Below, piece by piece: positions 25,867 to 34,800 of a stretch of DNA of 64,000 nucleotides (its first letter is position 1; each line of letters opens with the position of its first letter). A program made the translations under genes and the position numbers. The notes under the pieces are model-generated. The model was given only the letters and a program-made list of their open reading frames with translations, did no database searches and was not told where the DNA came from. The stretch covers positions 434,001 through 498,000 of the forward strand of contig JADJLA010000002.1 in assembly GCA_016705695.1 (NCBI GenBank), in the 5' to 3' direction. The stretch is from Sphingobacteriaceae bacterium. Its GTDB lineage: Bacteria; Bacteroidota; Bacteroidia; B-17B0; Aurantibacillaceae.

Positions 25867-25894
25867 AACTTTAGTATTAATTTCCCCCTTAACT

Positions 25895-25945
25895 TCAATA
25901 AATATGCCATTGGGCTTACGCTATACAGAATATGACAGCATGGCA
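25895..25945 (-). promoter_or_regulatory. Putative sigma-54-like promoter and inverted element upstream of dnaK
   Basis: On the minus strand TGGCAT, 5 bp, TTGA (25895-25909) resembles the -24/-12 consensus TGGCAC-N5-TTGC, with one mismatch in each half, 29 bp upstream of the dnaK ATG. Further up, TGCCATGCTGTCA (25933-25945) is an imperfect inverted motif. I see no good TTTG/TAnnTTTG pair here. Whether the genome encodes RpoN is unknown. Confidence 0.35.
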
Positions 25946-26022
25946 GTATACCAGCGAAAACACAATAAAAATTGGCAATAAAACCTTGTTTTTGACCCTA
26001 AAAGTGGCAGATTACGGGCAGT

Positions 26023-27150
26023 TTAAGGACAGCCAATTTGCGAAAGATTGCTTGTGAAGAAACTGTATTGACAGGTGTATTTATTGTAACTAAACTCATC
26101 AACAAATACATTGGCCGGCACTTTTTTAACTGCGCATCGTGTTCTAAATGTAAATATGCCAATCGCGGCTCGATTATCGAAATTGGAGTAGAGTGTTTTT
26201 TCTTGCGCAAAGCTTATCGAAGGTGCCGAAAATTGAAGGTAATCGTAATAATCTTGAGTGGCTGAGTAAAGGATAAAATCAACGCGATATGTTTTTCTTC
26301 CAATAAAACCCGAAGGATATTTTCGCTTGGAAAGTAAATTGCCACATTCGGCAAATAAGGCAGATCCTTTAAACGAAAAATTAAAGTACTTAGTATTATT
26401 AAAATCAATTTGCTCGTATAATTGCTGAGGGGGAAAAATAAAATCAAGCGATTGATATATTTTTCCATCAGCCGCCACAGAAGTGAGAACGCTATCAAAA
26501 TAATGAATACGAATAGTAAGATCATGAAGAAAACCACCACTGGTCGGCTTCGACCTTACAATGTAATTAGAACCTGTTTGATTGCTGTAATCAATCCACG
26601 AATAAGCCGGTTCATTTAAGGCTGGAGTAAACGTATAATAAGGTGCTGCAAGCGGTGGAAATCCGGTTAAACGAACGCTATCAATAGCAGTTGTAGTTGC
26701 CGTAAAAACATTATTGGTATGATTGTTCTTTATAGTAAGTTTATAAATGCCATCGCTAAATAATCTGTCGTTGCACAAGTAAACTCGCTGTGTAGTTGAA
26801 AAGGCGCCTGGCTCAGTTTGAATAAGAGAGTCGCGAAAATACAATTCAGTTTTACCCGTGTTTAATTCTGCAGCTACCTTTGATCCATTTACAAAACGCT
26901 CCAACATTACGGTTAACTCTCCAGATTTATAATTTATTGAATCAGGTTCTTGAGCCATTAAATTAGCATCGCCTTCTCCTAAAAATATTTTATTGATGCG
27001 GATCATTTGCATCGGATCCTGTGGTGTAAGAATAGCATGAACCTGAGGGATCTCTTTATAAGGTGCAATGATCTTAAGATCGTTCTTACACGAGTTAAAA
27101 AGTAGAATTCCAAGAAGAGAAATACTTGCTATTTTAAGAGCTTTACGCAT
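26023..27150 (-). CDS. Outer-membrane lipoprotein, DUF4249-like
   Basis: 375 aa. Lipoprotein signal with lipobox LLFNSC and Lys-Asn right after the Cys, which in Bacteroidota favours the outer membrane. The body is beta-rich, with PQVHAILTPQDPMQMIRINKIFLGEGD near the N-terminus, a pattern seen in DUF4249 proteins (often partners of TonB receptors), and YKLTIKNNHTNNVFTATTTAIDSVRL in the middle. The DUF4249 call is tentative. Upstream, an exact TACATTTG lies only 4 bp from the ATG, suggesting a leaderless or nearly leaderless message. Confidence 0.72.
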   Translation of the reverse strand: MRKALKIASISLLGILLFNSCKNDLKIIAPYKEIPQVHAILTPQDPMQMIRINKIFLGEGDANLMAQEPDSINYKSGELTVMLERFVNGSKVAAELNTGKTELYFRDSLIQTEPGAFSTTQRVYLCNDRLFSDGIYKLTIKNNHTNNVFTATTTAIDSVRLTGFPPLAAPYYTFTPALNEPAYSWIDYSNQTGSNYIVRSKPTSGGFLHDLTIRIHYFDSVLTSVAADGKIYQSLDFIFPPQQLYEQIDFNNTKYFNFSFKGSALFAECGNLLSKRKYPSGFIGRKTYRVDFILYSATQDYYDYLQFSAPSISFAQEKTLYSNFDNRAAIGIFTFRTRCAVKKVPANVFVDEFSYNKYTCQYSFFTSNLSQIGCP

Positions 27151-27154
27151 GTTT

Positions 27155-27162
27155 CAAATGTA
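27155..27162 (-). promoter_or_regulatory. Candidate -7 element giving a near-leaderless transcript
   Basis: TACATTTG on the minus strand, exact to TAnnTTTG, ending 4 bp before the ATG at 27150. No -33 box found at the usual distance. Confidence 0.3.
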
Positions 27163-27235
27163 GTAAAATATTGGGGTTTCTGAGGTAAAAATAACAAGTG
27201 GCTAAAGATGCTTATTATCTGGTTATTAGAGGCAT

Positions 27236-27330
27236 TTAACCACGAAAGACACCAAAATTTTACACTAAATACACTAAACTAGTTTCGTGTATTTAGTGTT
27301 GCCTCTTAATTTCGTGCTTTTCGTGGTTAA
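27236..27330. repeat. Palindromic gene-end repeat, copy C (TTAACCACGAA type)
   Basis: Outer arms TTAACCACGAAA / TTTTCGTGGTTAA, inner perfect 13-base inverted pair ACACTAAATACAC / GTGTATTTAGTGT. It ends 5 bp before the stop codon position of the gene at 27336-28691, thus lying at that gene's 3' end. Confidence 0.8.
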
Positions 27331-27335
27331 GTAAC

Positions 27336-28691
27336 TTAAATCGCTTGCAGTTTCCTATACAAACCTCCAAATCCCGGATAAAGCGCCTCATCAAACGTGC
27401 GCTCATGAAACACCGTAACAAAAATTCCATTCAAACGTTTTGCTTCTTCTGCTAATTCAAGCATTTGTCTTTCCGCTTGTTCAACACCTGTATTCGAATA
27501 AATAAAATAAACTCCATCCATCACCGCAAAAGGAACCATTAATAATTCAGTTACTTTTTCTTTTTCAAGATCGTAATAGTAAAAAGGCGTAAAAGTTCCG
27601 GCTCTGTAACCCGCACCCGCTGCAAAACCTATGGAAAAGTCGGCCATAACACCATTAGCAATTAATTGTTTTGGTGTGGTTTTAATAGTAAAGCGCAAAT
27701 AATGCTGACGAGAGATCTGAATGGCTGATCCTGAATTATTTCGGATGATATCAAACTCTTGTTTGAGCAATTCATCATTGTTAACAGTTTCATAAGAAGG
27801 ATGCAAGCCAAACTCTACTCCATTTTTATTCAGCTTTTCGAAAACCTCTTTAAACGCAGACGATGAAGGAGCAATAGTGCGATCGTGTTCAGTACCTGAA
27901 CGCTGCAAGAAAAAATAAAATAAAGGCGTTGTTGTTTTTTTAGAAAGATCGCTCAATTCATCATATACATCAAAAGGATCCTTGATCTTTCCTTTTAAAA
28001 CTTTCAGACGTCTAGATAAATTACCGAATTTGAAAGTGAGAATATCTTTTGCAATAGCCCCTAATGTTCTGGAAGCTCCTTTATTCTTGTAGGCGTACAA
28101 ATTATCTACATCAATGGTACTTATATATTGAAATTTCTTTTGCGGGAATTTTAAACTTGGGTAAAATTTCAAAAGGGCTTGCTTCAATTCTTCTATCCAA
28201 CTATTCACAACCGGTTTTAAATACTGTTTATCCTTAAATAAAATACTTTGCTGTAATTCAAAACGTCCGTGCTTATCAGCTTCAAAAGGTTGCCACTCTT
28301 CATAACGCGAAATAAAATAAAATACTGATGCAAAAATATCATAGCCAAGATCACATGAACTATCACTCATATGAAAATAAAGTGCGCCGTTCTTTGTTGT
28401 TCCCTTTGGCTTGTAACTCTCATCAACTCCGGCTTTAAATAAAAGATCGTATGGTGAGATATTAATGATCTCTTTTTCGGAGTGCGTAGAATAACTGATC
28501 TTAAAAGCGCTTGAATTTTTAAATAGTTGTTTGTTATCAGTAATTGAGCATTTACAATTCAATATACTCTCAAAAATAAATTGACAGGTGTAATTTAGGC
28601 GCTCGCTTAATTTGGAGGAATAAATAATAAATTCGGGAGCATCACTTTTTACTGTGAGTTGGAAGAGGGTATGTAGAGATTTATTGTTCAA
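27336..28691 (-). CDS. Polysaccharide deacetylase-like protein
   Basis: 451 aa, no signal peptide. The C-terminal half follows the NodB-type (carbohydrate esterase 4-like) layout used by the large Bacteroidota 'polysaccharide deacetylase' family: FQYISTIDVDNLYAYKNKG (the DVD that stands for the first metal motif), GVEFGLHPSYET, ISRQHYLRFTIK, and GYRAGTFTPFYYYDLEKE. The N-terminal ~170 residues are the family's own domain (YDIFASVFYFISRYEEWQ). Predicted to act on a surface or extracellular polysaccharide precursor in the cytoplasm or periplasm; activity not proven for this branch. No sugar genes adjacent. Confidence 0.78.
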   Translation of the reverse strand: MNNKSLHTLFQLTVKSDAPEFIIYSSKLSERLNYTCQFIFESILNCKCSITDNKQLFKNSSAFKISYSTHSEKEIINISPYDLLFKAGVDESYKPKGTTKNGALYFHMSDSSCDLGYDIFASVFYFISRYEEWQPFEADKHGRFELQQSILFKDKQYLKPVVNSWIEELKQALLKFYPSLKFPQKKFQYISTIDVDNLYAYKNKGASRTLGAIAKDILTFKFGNLSRRLKVLKGKIKDPFDVYDELSDLSKKTTTPLFYFFLQRSGTEHDRTIAPSSSAFKEVFEKLNKNGVEFGLHPSYETVNNDELLKQEFDIIRNNSGSAIQISRQHYLRFTIKTTPKQLIANGVMADFSIGFAAGAGYRAGTFTPFYYYDLEKEKVTELLMVPFAVMDGVYFIYSNTGVEQAERQMLELAEEAKRLNGIFVTVFHERTFDEALYPGFGGLYRKLQAI

Positions 28692-28764
28692 GTTTTAATT
28701 CAATTGATAAACGAGTTTACCCTTTGATTATTGCTTGTAAAAATAGGGAAATAATGCGTTTAAA

Positions 28765-30975
28765 CTAATTGCCGATCTTCAAAATTATAAACTCCGTTCT
28801 TCTATTCACCGCGTGCTCTTCTTCACTACACGGAGAAGGTTTTGGCCCTTCACATCCGCAATTATTTAATAATTTACTTTCGCCATAACCTTTACCCGAA
28901 ATGCGGGCCGGGTTTGTGATGCGCTGTTTGATATAATCAACACTAGCTTTAGCACGTTTATCCGATAATTTCAAATTGGCGGCCTTAGGACTCCGGCAAT
29001 CGGTATGAGCACCCAACTCTACTACCATATCGGGGTTCTCGTTCATGATCTTTACAATTTTATCTAATTCTTTGGCGGCATCTGGTCTGATATTAAATTT
29101 AGCAAGGTCAAAATAAATATTTCCCAAGTTGCTCATCTTAGCCAGATCGCCTCCCAACTCAACCTTTTCCAAATTCACATTCATCATCTCATGAATTTTT
29201 TGGTCGCCAACCGTTTTTAACTTCCAGCGGAACTCAATTGTTTTTGTTACATAACCTGCTTTAGCAATTTCAATGGTATACCTCAACGAATCGTTTAATT
29301 TATTATCAAACAATCCCATTTTAAACATGCCCGATGCAGGTGTAACACTACTGGTTACTTTAGCGTACTCACTTGTAAATGTAACCTTCACATTTTCTAA
29401 AGGTGCTTTGGTTTTATTGTCGGTAATAAAAGCTAACAAAGTAAATTCAGGCACTTTGTCAAGCATTAGATCAACGGCTACAGTATTTTCGGGCACCGCT
29501 GTTGTAAAACGTTTGGCGCGCTCGTAATAATCCTCCTTTTTGGCTTCTATTCTGTATTGCCCTGTGTTGCTCACAAACAATACATAGGTTCCATCCTTTT
29601 TTGTACACACCTTATCCAATATCTTTCCAAATCTGCTGGTTAAAAAAACGGCTGCTTCGTGAATAGGATTTCCTTCTGGATCGGTAATGGTTCCCTTGAT
29701 CATTTTTCCAAAATCAAACGGCTTCAAAAGATCAAATCCATACACATCATCACTTCCTTCTCCTCCATCTCTATTTGAAGAAAAAAATCCTTTCTTTTTT
29801 TCTGCATCTAATATCATGGCAAAATCATCTTTAGTGCTATTTGCAGGCGTTCCTACATTTTGAGCTTTGCTAAAAAAATCATCAAAGCTTTGCGCTACAA
29901 AAATATCAAGGTCGCCCATGCCCGGTCTTCCGTTTGATGAAAAGAAAAACAAACCACTCGCGTGCATATAAGGGAACATCTCATCGCCCTCGGTATTAAT
30001 ATTTTCTCCTAAATTTTGTGGACGGCTCCAATTACCATTGCTATTGCGAGTACTTTTATAAATATCCGTTTTGCCATAACCGCCTGGCATATCGCTTGCA
30101 AAATATAAGGTATTTCCATCGGCGCTTAAACAGGGATGCCCACACGAATAATTATCACTGTTAAATGGCAATGCTTTTTGCTCTAGCCACTCACCTTTTT
30201 CATATTTCCCTTCGTATAATCGTATGCATCGCACACCGTCCTTATTTTTTCCGCTATAATTATCGGCCGAGAGAACCATATAATTTCCTTTAGCATTAAA
30301 ACTTACCGGACCATCATGATACTTTTTATTATAGGCCGGGAATTTTCGCACGCTTTTCAATTCTTTTTTATCGTTGATCTTACATGTGTACATATCTACA
30401 TAAGGCAAACGATTGCCATTCCATATATGCGTTAAGTAACTCAATTTTTGCCGCGATGAAACGATCATTAATTTATTTTTATAATAGGATATGCCAAAAT
30501 CTTGTTGTTGTGAATTACCCGCAATATTCCAAACAATAAATTGCTTTTTGTCTTTTAAAAGATCTGCATAATACTCTTTGTTCAATTCAAAAAGCTCAAC
30601 GCGGCTGTCTTCAGGAGCTAATTTTGCAAAATCGTCCATTACCTTTGCTGCTTCTTTGTATTTGGTATTTACTTTTAAGATCTGTGCGTAATAATAAATA
30701 TCCTCCGCCGTATGCTTTTCATCAGTGGCTAAGTTTTGCCAAACTTTTTCTGCTTCCGTATAATTTCCAATACGTTTATAGCTATCAGCCAGTTCGCGCA
30801 ACACTTCCATATCTTCCATATTTGCCGGCGTCATGGCGGCTACCTTGTAATAATCAAAATCGGCATAAGCCTTTTTTACTTTTTTACCAAGTTTAGCGGT
30901 TGGCTGAGTGTTAGTTTGAGAAATAAATACTAAGGGCAACAACAAGAAACAATATATGAGGAAAGGTCTAAGCAT
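28765..30975 (-). CDS. OmpA-family protein with TPR, PD40 propeller and CarboxypepD-like domains (PorE/SprE-partner type)
   Basis: 736 aa. Signal peptide (LIYCFLLLPLVFISQ), TPR-like helices (MEVLRELADSYKRIGNYTEAEKVW), a PD40 propeller (CGHPCLSADGNTLYFASDMPGG, FFFSSNGRPGMGDLDIFVAQ), a carboxypeptidase-regulatory-like beta-sandwich (GTITDPEGNPIHEAAVFLTSR), and a C-terminal OmpA peptidoglycan-binding domain (NIYFDLAKFNIRPDAAKELDKI, ELGAHTDCRSP, NRRTEFIIL). This is the build of the T9SS PorE group, which ties outer-membrane T9SS parts to peptidoglycan. Third gene of an operon after the CHU_C protein and SprF-like protein, 3 bp from the latter. Confidence 0.9.
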   Translation of the reverse strand: MLRPFLIYCFLLLPLVFISQTNTQPTAKLGKKVKKAYADFDYYKVAAMTPANMEDMEVLRELADSYKRIGNYTEAEKVWQNLATDEKHTAEDIYYYAQILKVNTKYKEAAKVMDDFAKLAPEDSRVELFELNKEYYADLLKDKKQFIVWNIAGNSQQQDFGISYYKNKLMIVSSRQKLSYLTHIWNGNRLPYVDMYTCKINDKKELKSVRKFPAYNKKYHDGPVSFNAKGNYMVLSADNYSGKNKDGVRCIRLYEGKYEKGEWLEQKALPFNSDNYSCGHPCLSADGNTLYFASDMPGGYGKTDIYKSTRNSNGNWSRPQNLGENINTEGDEMFPYMHASGLFFFSSNGRPGMGDLDIFVAQSFDDFFSKAQNVGTPANSTKDDFAMILDAEKKKGFFSSNRDGGEGSDDVYGFDLLKPFDFGKMIKGTITDPEGNPIHEAAVFLTSRFGKILDKVCTKKDGTYVLFVSNTGQYRIEAKKEDYYERAKRFTTAVPENTVAVDLMLDKVPEFTLLAFITDNKTKAPLENVKVTFTSEYAKVTSSVTPASGMFKMGLFDNKLNDSLRYTIEIAKAGYVTKTIEFRWKLKTVGDQKIHEMMNVNLEKVELGGDLAKMSNLGNIYFDLAKFNIRPDAAKELDKIVKIMNENPDMVVELGAHTDCRSPKAANLKLSDKRAKASVDYIKQRITNPARISGKGYGESKLLNNCGCEGPKPSPCSEEEHAVNRRTEFIILKIGN

Positions 30976-30978
30976 AAA

Positions 30979-31890
30979 TTAAAAATGCCTTGTTGATTTT
31001 ATTTTTGTTTCGGGTTTTACAAAAAAGTCGTAACGCAAACAAATTTCGTGACTGCCTTTGTTGTAACGGAATGTGGTATTGGGGAACGACCAATCGAAGG
31101 AATACCCAATGTATAATTGATCGGTGGCCTGAAATCCGGTTAAAATTCCAACTGCATCGGCCGACCTGTACATTAAACCAATATTGAAATTACCATCAAA
31201 TACAAACGTGCCGGTAATATCTCCTTCAATGGGCGCACCCGGAGTTACTTTCAAAAATGCTGTTGGTTTAAAGGTGATATCTCGCGTAAATTCGTAAGCG
31301 TATCCAGCAATAAGGTAGTAATGCCTTTGCTCGCGTGATAAAAGTGAAGCTGATTTATGTAATTTATTTTGCATCATCTTCGGACAAGAAATTCCAACGT
31401 AATACGTTTTACTAAAATAATACATTCCAAAACCCGCATTAGGTAAAACACTTCTAATATCCGTTGCAAATGCCGCATCGCTTTGCGTGATGAGCGATAA
31501 AGTTGAAACACTATTTCTGTACACATTCACTAATCCTTTTAATCCAAATGAAAGTTTAGAAGTTTTGTTTAAGCGAACATGATAGGCATAATCGGCCGAG
31601 ATCCATGTGCTTTTCATAACACCCAACTGATCACTGATCACATTAAATCCCGCGCCGGATTTTCCTAATGCAAGTGGGGCATGCATAGAGAACGACGTAG
31701 TTTTTGGTGTTCCATCAAAATTCAACCATTGTGCGCGATGAATTCCTGTAAAGGTCATTAAGTCGCGTGTTCCGGCATAAGCAGGATTTAACCATAAGGT
31801 ATTGAATGCATAATGCGTGAACATGGGATCTTGTTGCGCTTTAGATTGCAAGCACATTACGAGAATGAATATGGAAATTATTTTTTTCAC
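30979..31890 (-). CDS. PorP/SprF family T9SS-associated outer-membrane protein
   Basis: 303 aa, GTG start whose G is also the last base of the preceding gene's TAG. Signal peptide (KIISIFILVMCLQSKAQ) followed directly by the family hallmark QDPMFTHYAFNTLWLNPAYAGTRD, then GIHRAQWLNFDGTP and repeated amphipathic strands of an outer-membrane barrel (IGLMYRSADAVGILTGFQ, LYIGYSFDWSF). In Flavobacterium johnsoniae SprF is needed for surface display of its partner adhesin SprB, encoded upstream; the same order here makes the 1417-aa CHU_C protein the likely client. Confidence 0.94.
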   Translation of the reverse strand: MKKIISIFILVMCLQSKAQQDPMFTHYAFNTLWLNPAYAGTRDLMTFTGIHRAQWLNFDGTPKTTSFSMHAPLALGKSGAGFNVISDQLGVMKSTWISADYAYHVRLNKTSKLSFGLKGLVNVYRNSVSTLSLITQSDAAFATDIRSVLPNAGFGMYYFSKTYYVGISCPKMMQNKLHKSASLLSREQRHYYLIAGYAYEFTRDITFKPTAFLKVTPGAPIEGDITGTFVFDGNFNIGLMYRSADAVGILTGFQATDQLYIGYSFDWSFPNTTFRYNKGSHEICLRYDFFVKPETKIKSTRHF

Positions 31891-34800
31891 TATTTCGTTA
31901 ATCCTCTATTTAAATACAAGAAGCCAGTATATGGTTTTGTGTTATTGTTCAAATTCAAAATATAATAGTATGTTCCTTCCGGTAATTTATTTCCACCAAT
32001 TTCAATTCCAATTTCGGTTGTTCCGTCCCATGTATTAGCGTAGCCTTTCTTTATGTACACTGTATTTCCCCAACGGTTAATTATTTTTAATTCATTATCC
32101 GGGAAGAAACGAATTCCTCTTATCTCGAACAGATCGTTCACACCATCATCATTTGGTGAAAATCCTTGAGGAATAAAGAAATCAAATTCAACTTCAAACA
32201 CCGTTGGCACACCTTCGCCCGGATCGGAAGGGGTTCCATTTCCATTCGGATCAGGATCACCTCCATCGGTTGAAACATCACTTCCCGTATATCCACCCGA
32301 AGGTAAATTTCCGGCAGTTGCAATTGCAGTATTTGTGAATGACACGAGTCCGTTCGGCGTGAATTTCACTAGCACTTTAATTGTATCAACCTGGCCCGGT
32401 AATAACGAACTTGTACTCGCGATCAATAAATTAGTATTACTTCCTTGTCCGGTAAACGACGGATCAACGGTTACAATACTATTGATACTGACCGGTGGCG
32501 GAACAACCGTAAATGTGCAAGGCGGCGGAAATGTGTTAGCTAAATTATCATTGATCTGCACATTGTAAACAGGATATGTTGCGTAATTTTTGACGACAAA
32601 ACTTAACTCCACATAGTAATCAATAAAATTATCGTTCTTGGTTACGGTTGCTTTTTTAGCCAATCCAATTGGAACAATCACCGAACAATTATTTACTGTA
32701 AGTAAAACTGTTGCAGATCCGGGGCAACCAAAAATATTTGTACTGATCACAGTGTAAACCGTTGTGGTTGTTGCAAAAAAGCTTACTGTATTTCCCGGCA
32801 TTGCGCCAGGATTCCAAATATAAGTTGTGCCGCCTGTTGCTGTTAACGTAACGTTATCGCCAGCGCAACAAATAGAAGGAGTGATGGATGCAATAATTGT
32901 TGGATTAGGATTTACCTGTAAATAAACCACAGCTGAATCAATACAACCAATATTATCGGTTGCTACAACAGTGTAAAAACCGGAAGCCGTTGGCGTGACG
33001 ACGATCACCGCGCCGTTTTGATTTCCGGGGTGCCACGTATAAGTAACCCCACCTCCGGCTATTAATGAGCTGGAATTACCTGCGCAAATAACAGAAGGAA
33101 CTGCAATAGCAGAAATATCAGGTCCAGCAATAACCGTTACAACTGTCCAATTATTACAACCAAATGTATTTGTTCCAACAACCGTGTATTGAGTTGTTAC
33201 GGTAGGGGAAACCACCATAACTGATCCCGTAAATCCAGTGAACGGCGGGAACCATGTATATGTAAGCGCACCATATGCCGTAAGCGTACTTGTACCTCCT
33301 CTACAAATTTGCATTGGATTTGGAATTGCTGTTAAGGTTGGAATTGGATCAACAATAACCTGCACAGTAGTTGTATCGGCACAACCATTTATGTTATAAC
33401 CAATAACTGTATACGTTGTAGTTACTGTTGGAGTAACCAGAACGGGATTATTAGACGTGTTTAAAGGAGGCAACCAATAATAAGAAAGAGCGCCCCATGC
33501 TTGCAACCAACTTGATCCTCCCAAACAAATACGTGTTGGGCTCGCAGTTGCCTGCACTGTTGGAATTGGCCAAACAATTACGGTTACAAATGTACCAGAA
33601 ATACAACCTGTTGAATGAGTACCCATCACTTGATATCCGGTTGAAACTGTTGGGCAGACGACAATTGTGGGGCTAACAATGTTTTGCGGGATCCATGTAT
33701 AGGATACACCACCATACGCTGTTAAAGTACTACATTCACCAATACATATTTGCGAAGGAAACGCTGTAATTGTTGGAATAAAAACAGGAAGGTCAACAAC
33801 AGTATAATTCGTACAACCATTCGCATCTGATCCAACCACTGTGTATTGTTGCGGAAAAGTTCCGATAACCGTTTGTGTTTGTCCCACTAATGGTCCAGGA
33901 TACCAAGTATACGTTAGAGCGCCGCTTGCATTTAATGTTCCCGTTCCGCCCGGGCAAATTAATGTTGGTGCAGCCGTTGCATTTAATGTTGGAATTGGAT
34001 TTACAACTAATAACACAGTTGTACTTCCAACACATACTGTGATATTTCCTACTACTGTGTAAATTGTTGTTACAGGTGGAGAAACCGTAGTTGTTTGCGC
34101 CGGAATATTTCCGGGAAACCAAGTGTAGGTATTTGCCCCATTCGCACTTAATGTAGCAATAGATCCTAAACAAATAGCTGTTGGAATTGCAACAGCCGTC
34201 ATTACTACTTCAATAACTGTAAATGAAGGCGCGGCGGTAAAATTATTTATGGTATAACATTCAGGTGATGATGACGAAACTGTTCCACTAAAAACACCAA
34301 TAGTAGTTGCAGTAATCACGCCGGTTAAAATAATTGACACGGGCGAATTTGGCGCCAAACTCGAGATAGACCAATTTGGCGCAGAATATGTTCCGGTACT
34401 CACGCTTGATGAAGTAAAAGTTACACCAGATGGTTGAGGCAAATTAACCACAACATTACTTGCAGAGTTACATGCTAAATTATTTATTGTTACTGTGTAA
34501 GATTTTTGTTGACCCAAACATAACGGTGGTCCGTTACCTGTAATTGAAATGGATAGATTTACAGGAGCAGAATACGGAACGAATGGTAAATTATTAATGA
34601 TCGTTCCTACATCACCTTTTGTTGCACCATTTGGAGTGAATTCGGTGAGTCCACTTGATGTTGTAGTTCCGTTTGATCCTCCCAACACGGTAGTTAATAC
34701 ACTTGTATTTGTAGTTTGAATATAACCGCCACCACCACCGCCACCTGGTCCTTCAGCTTCATTAGTTGTAATTAATTGATCGCCGCCATTTCCTCCATTA

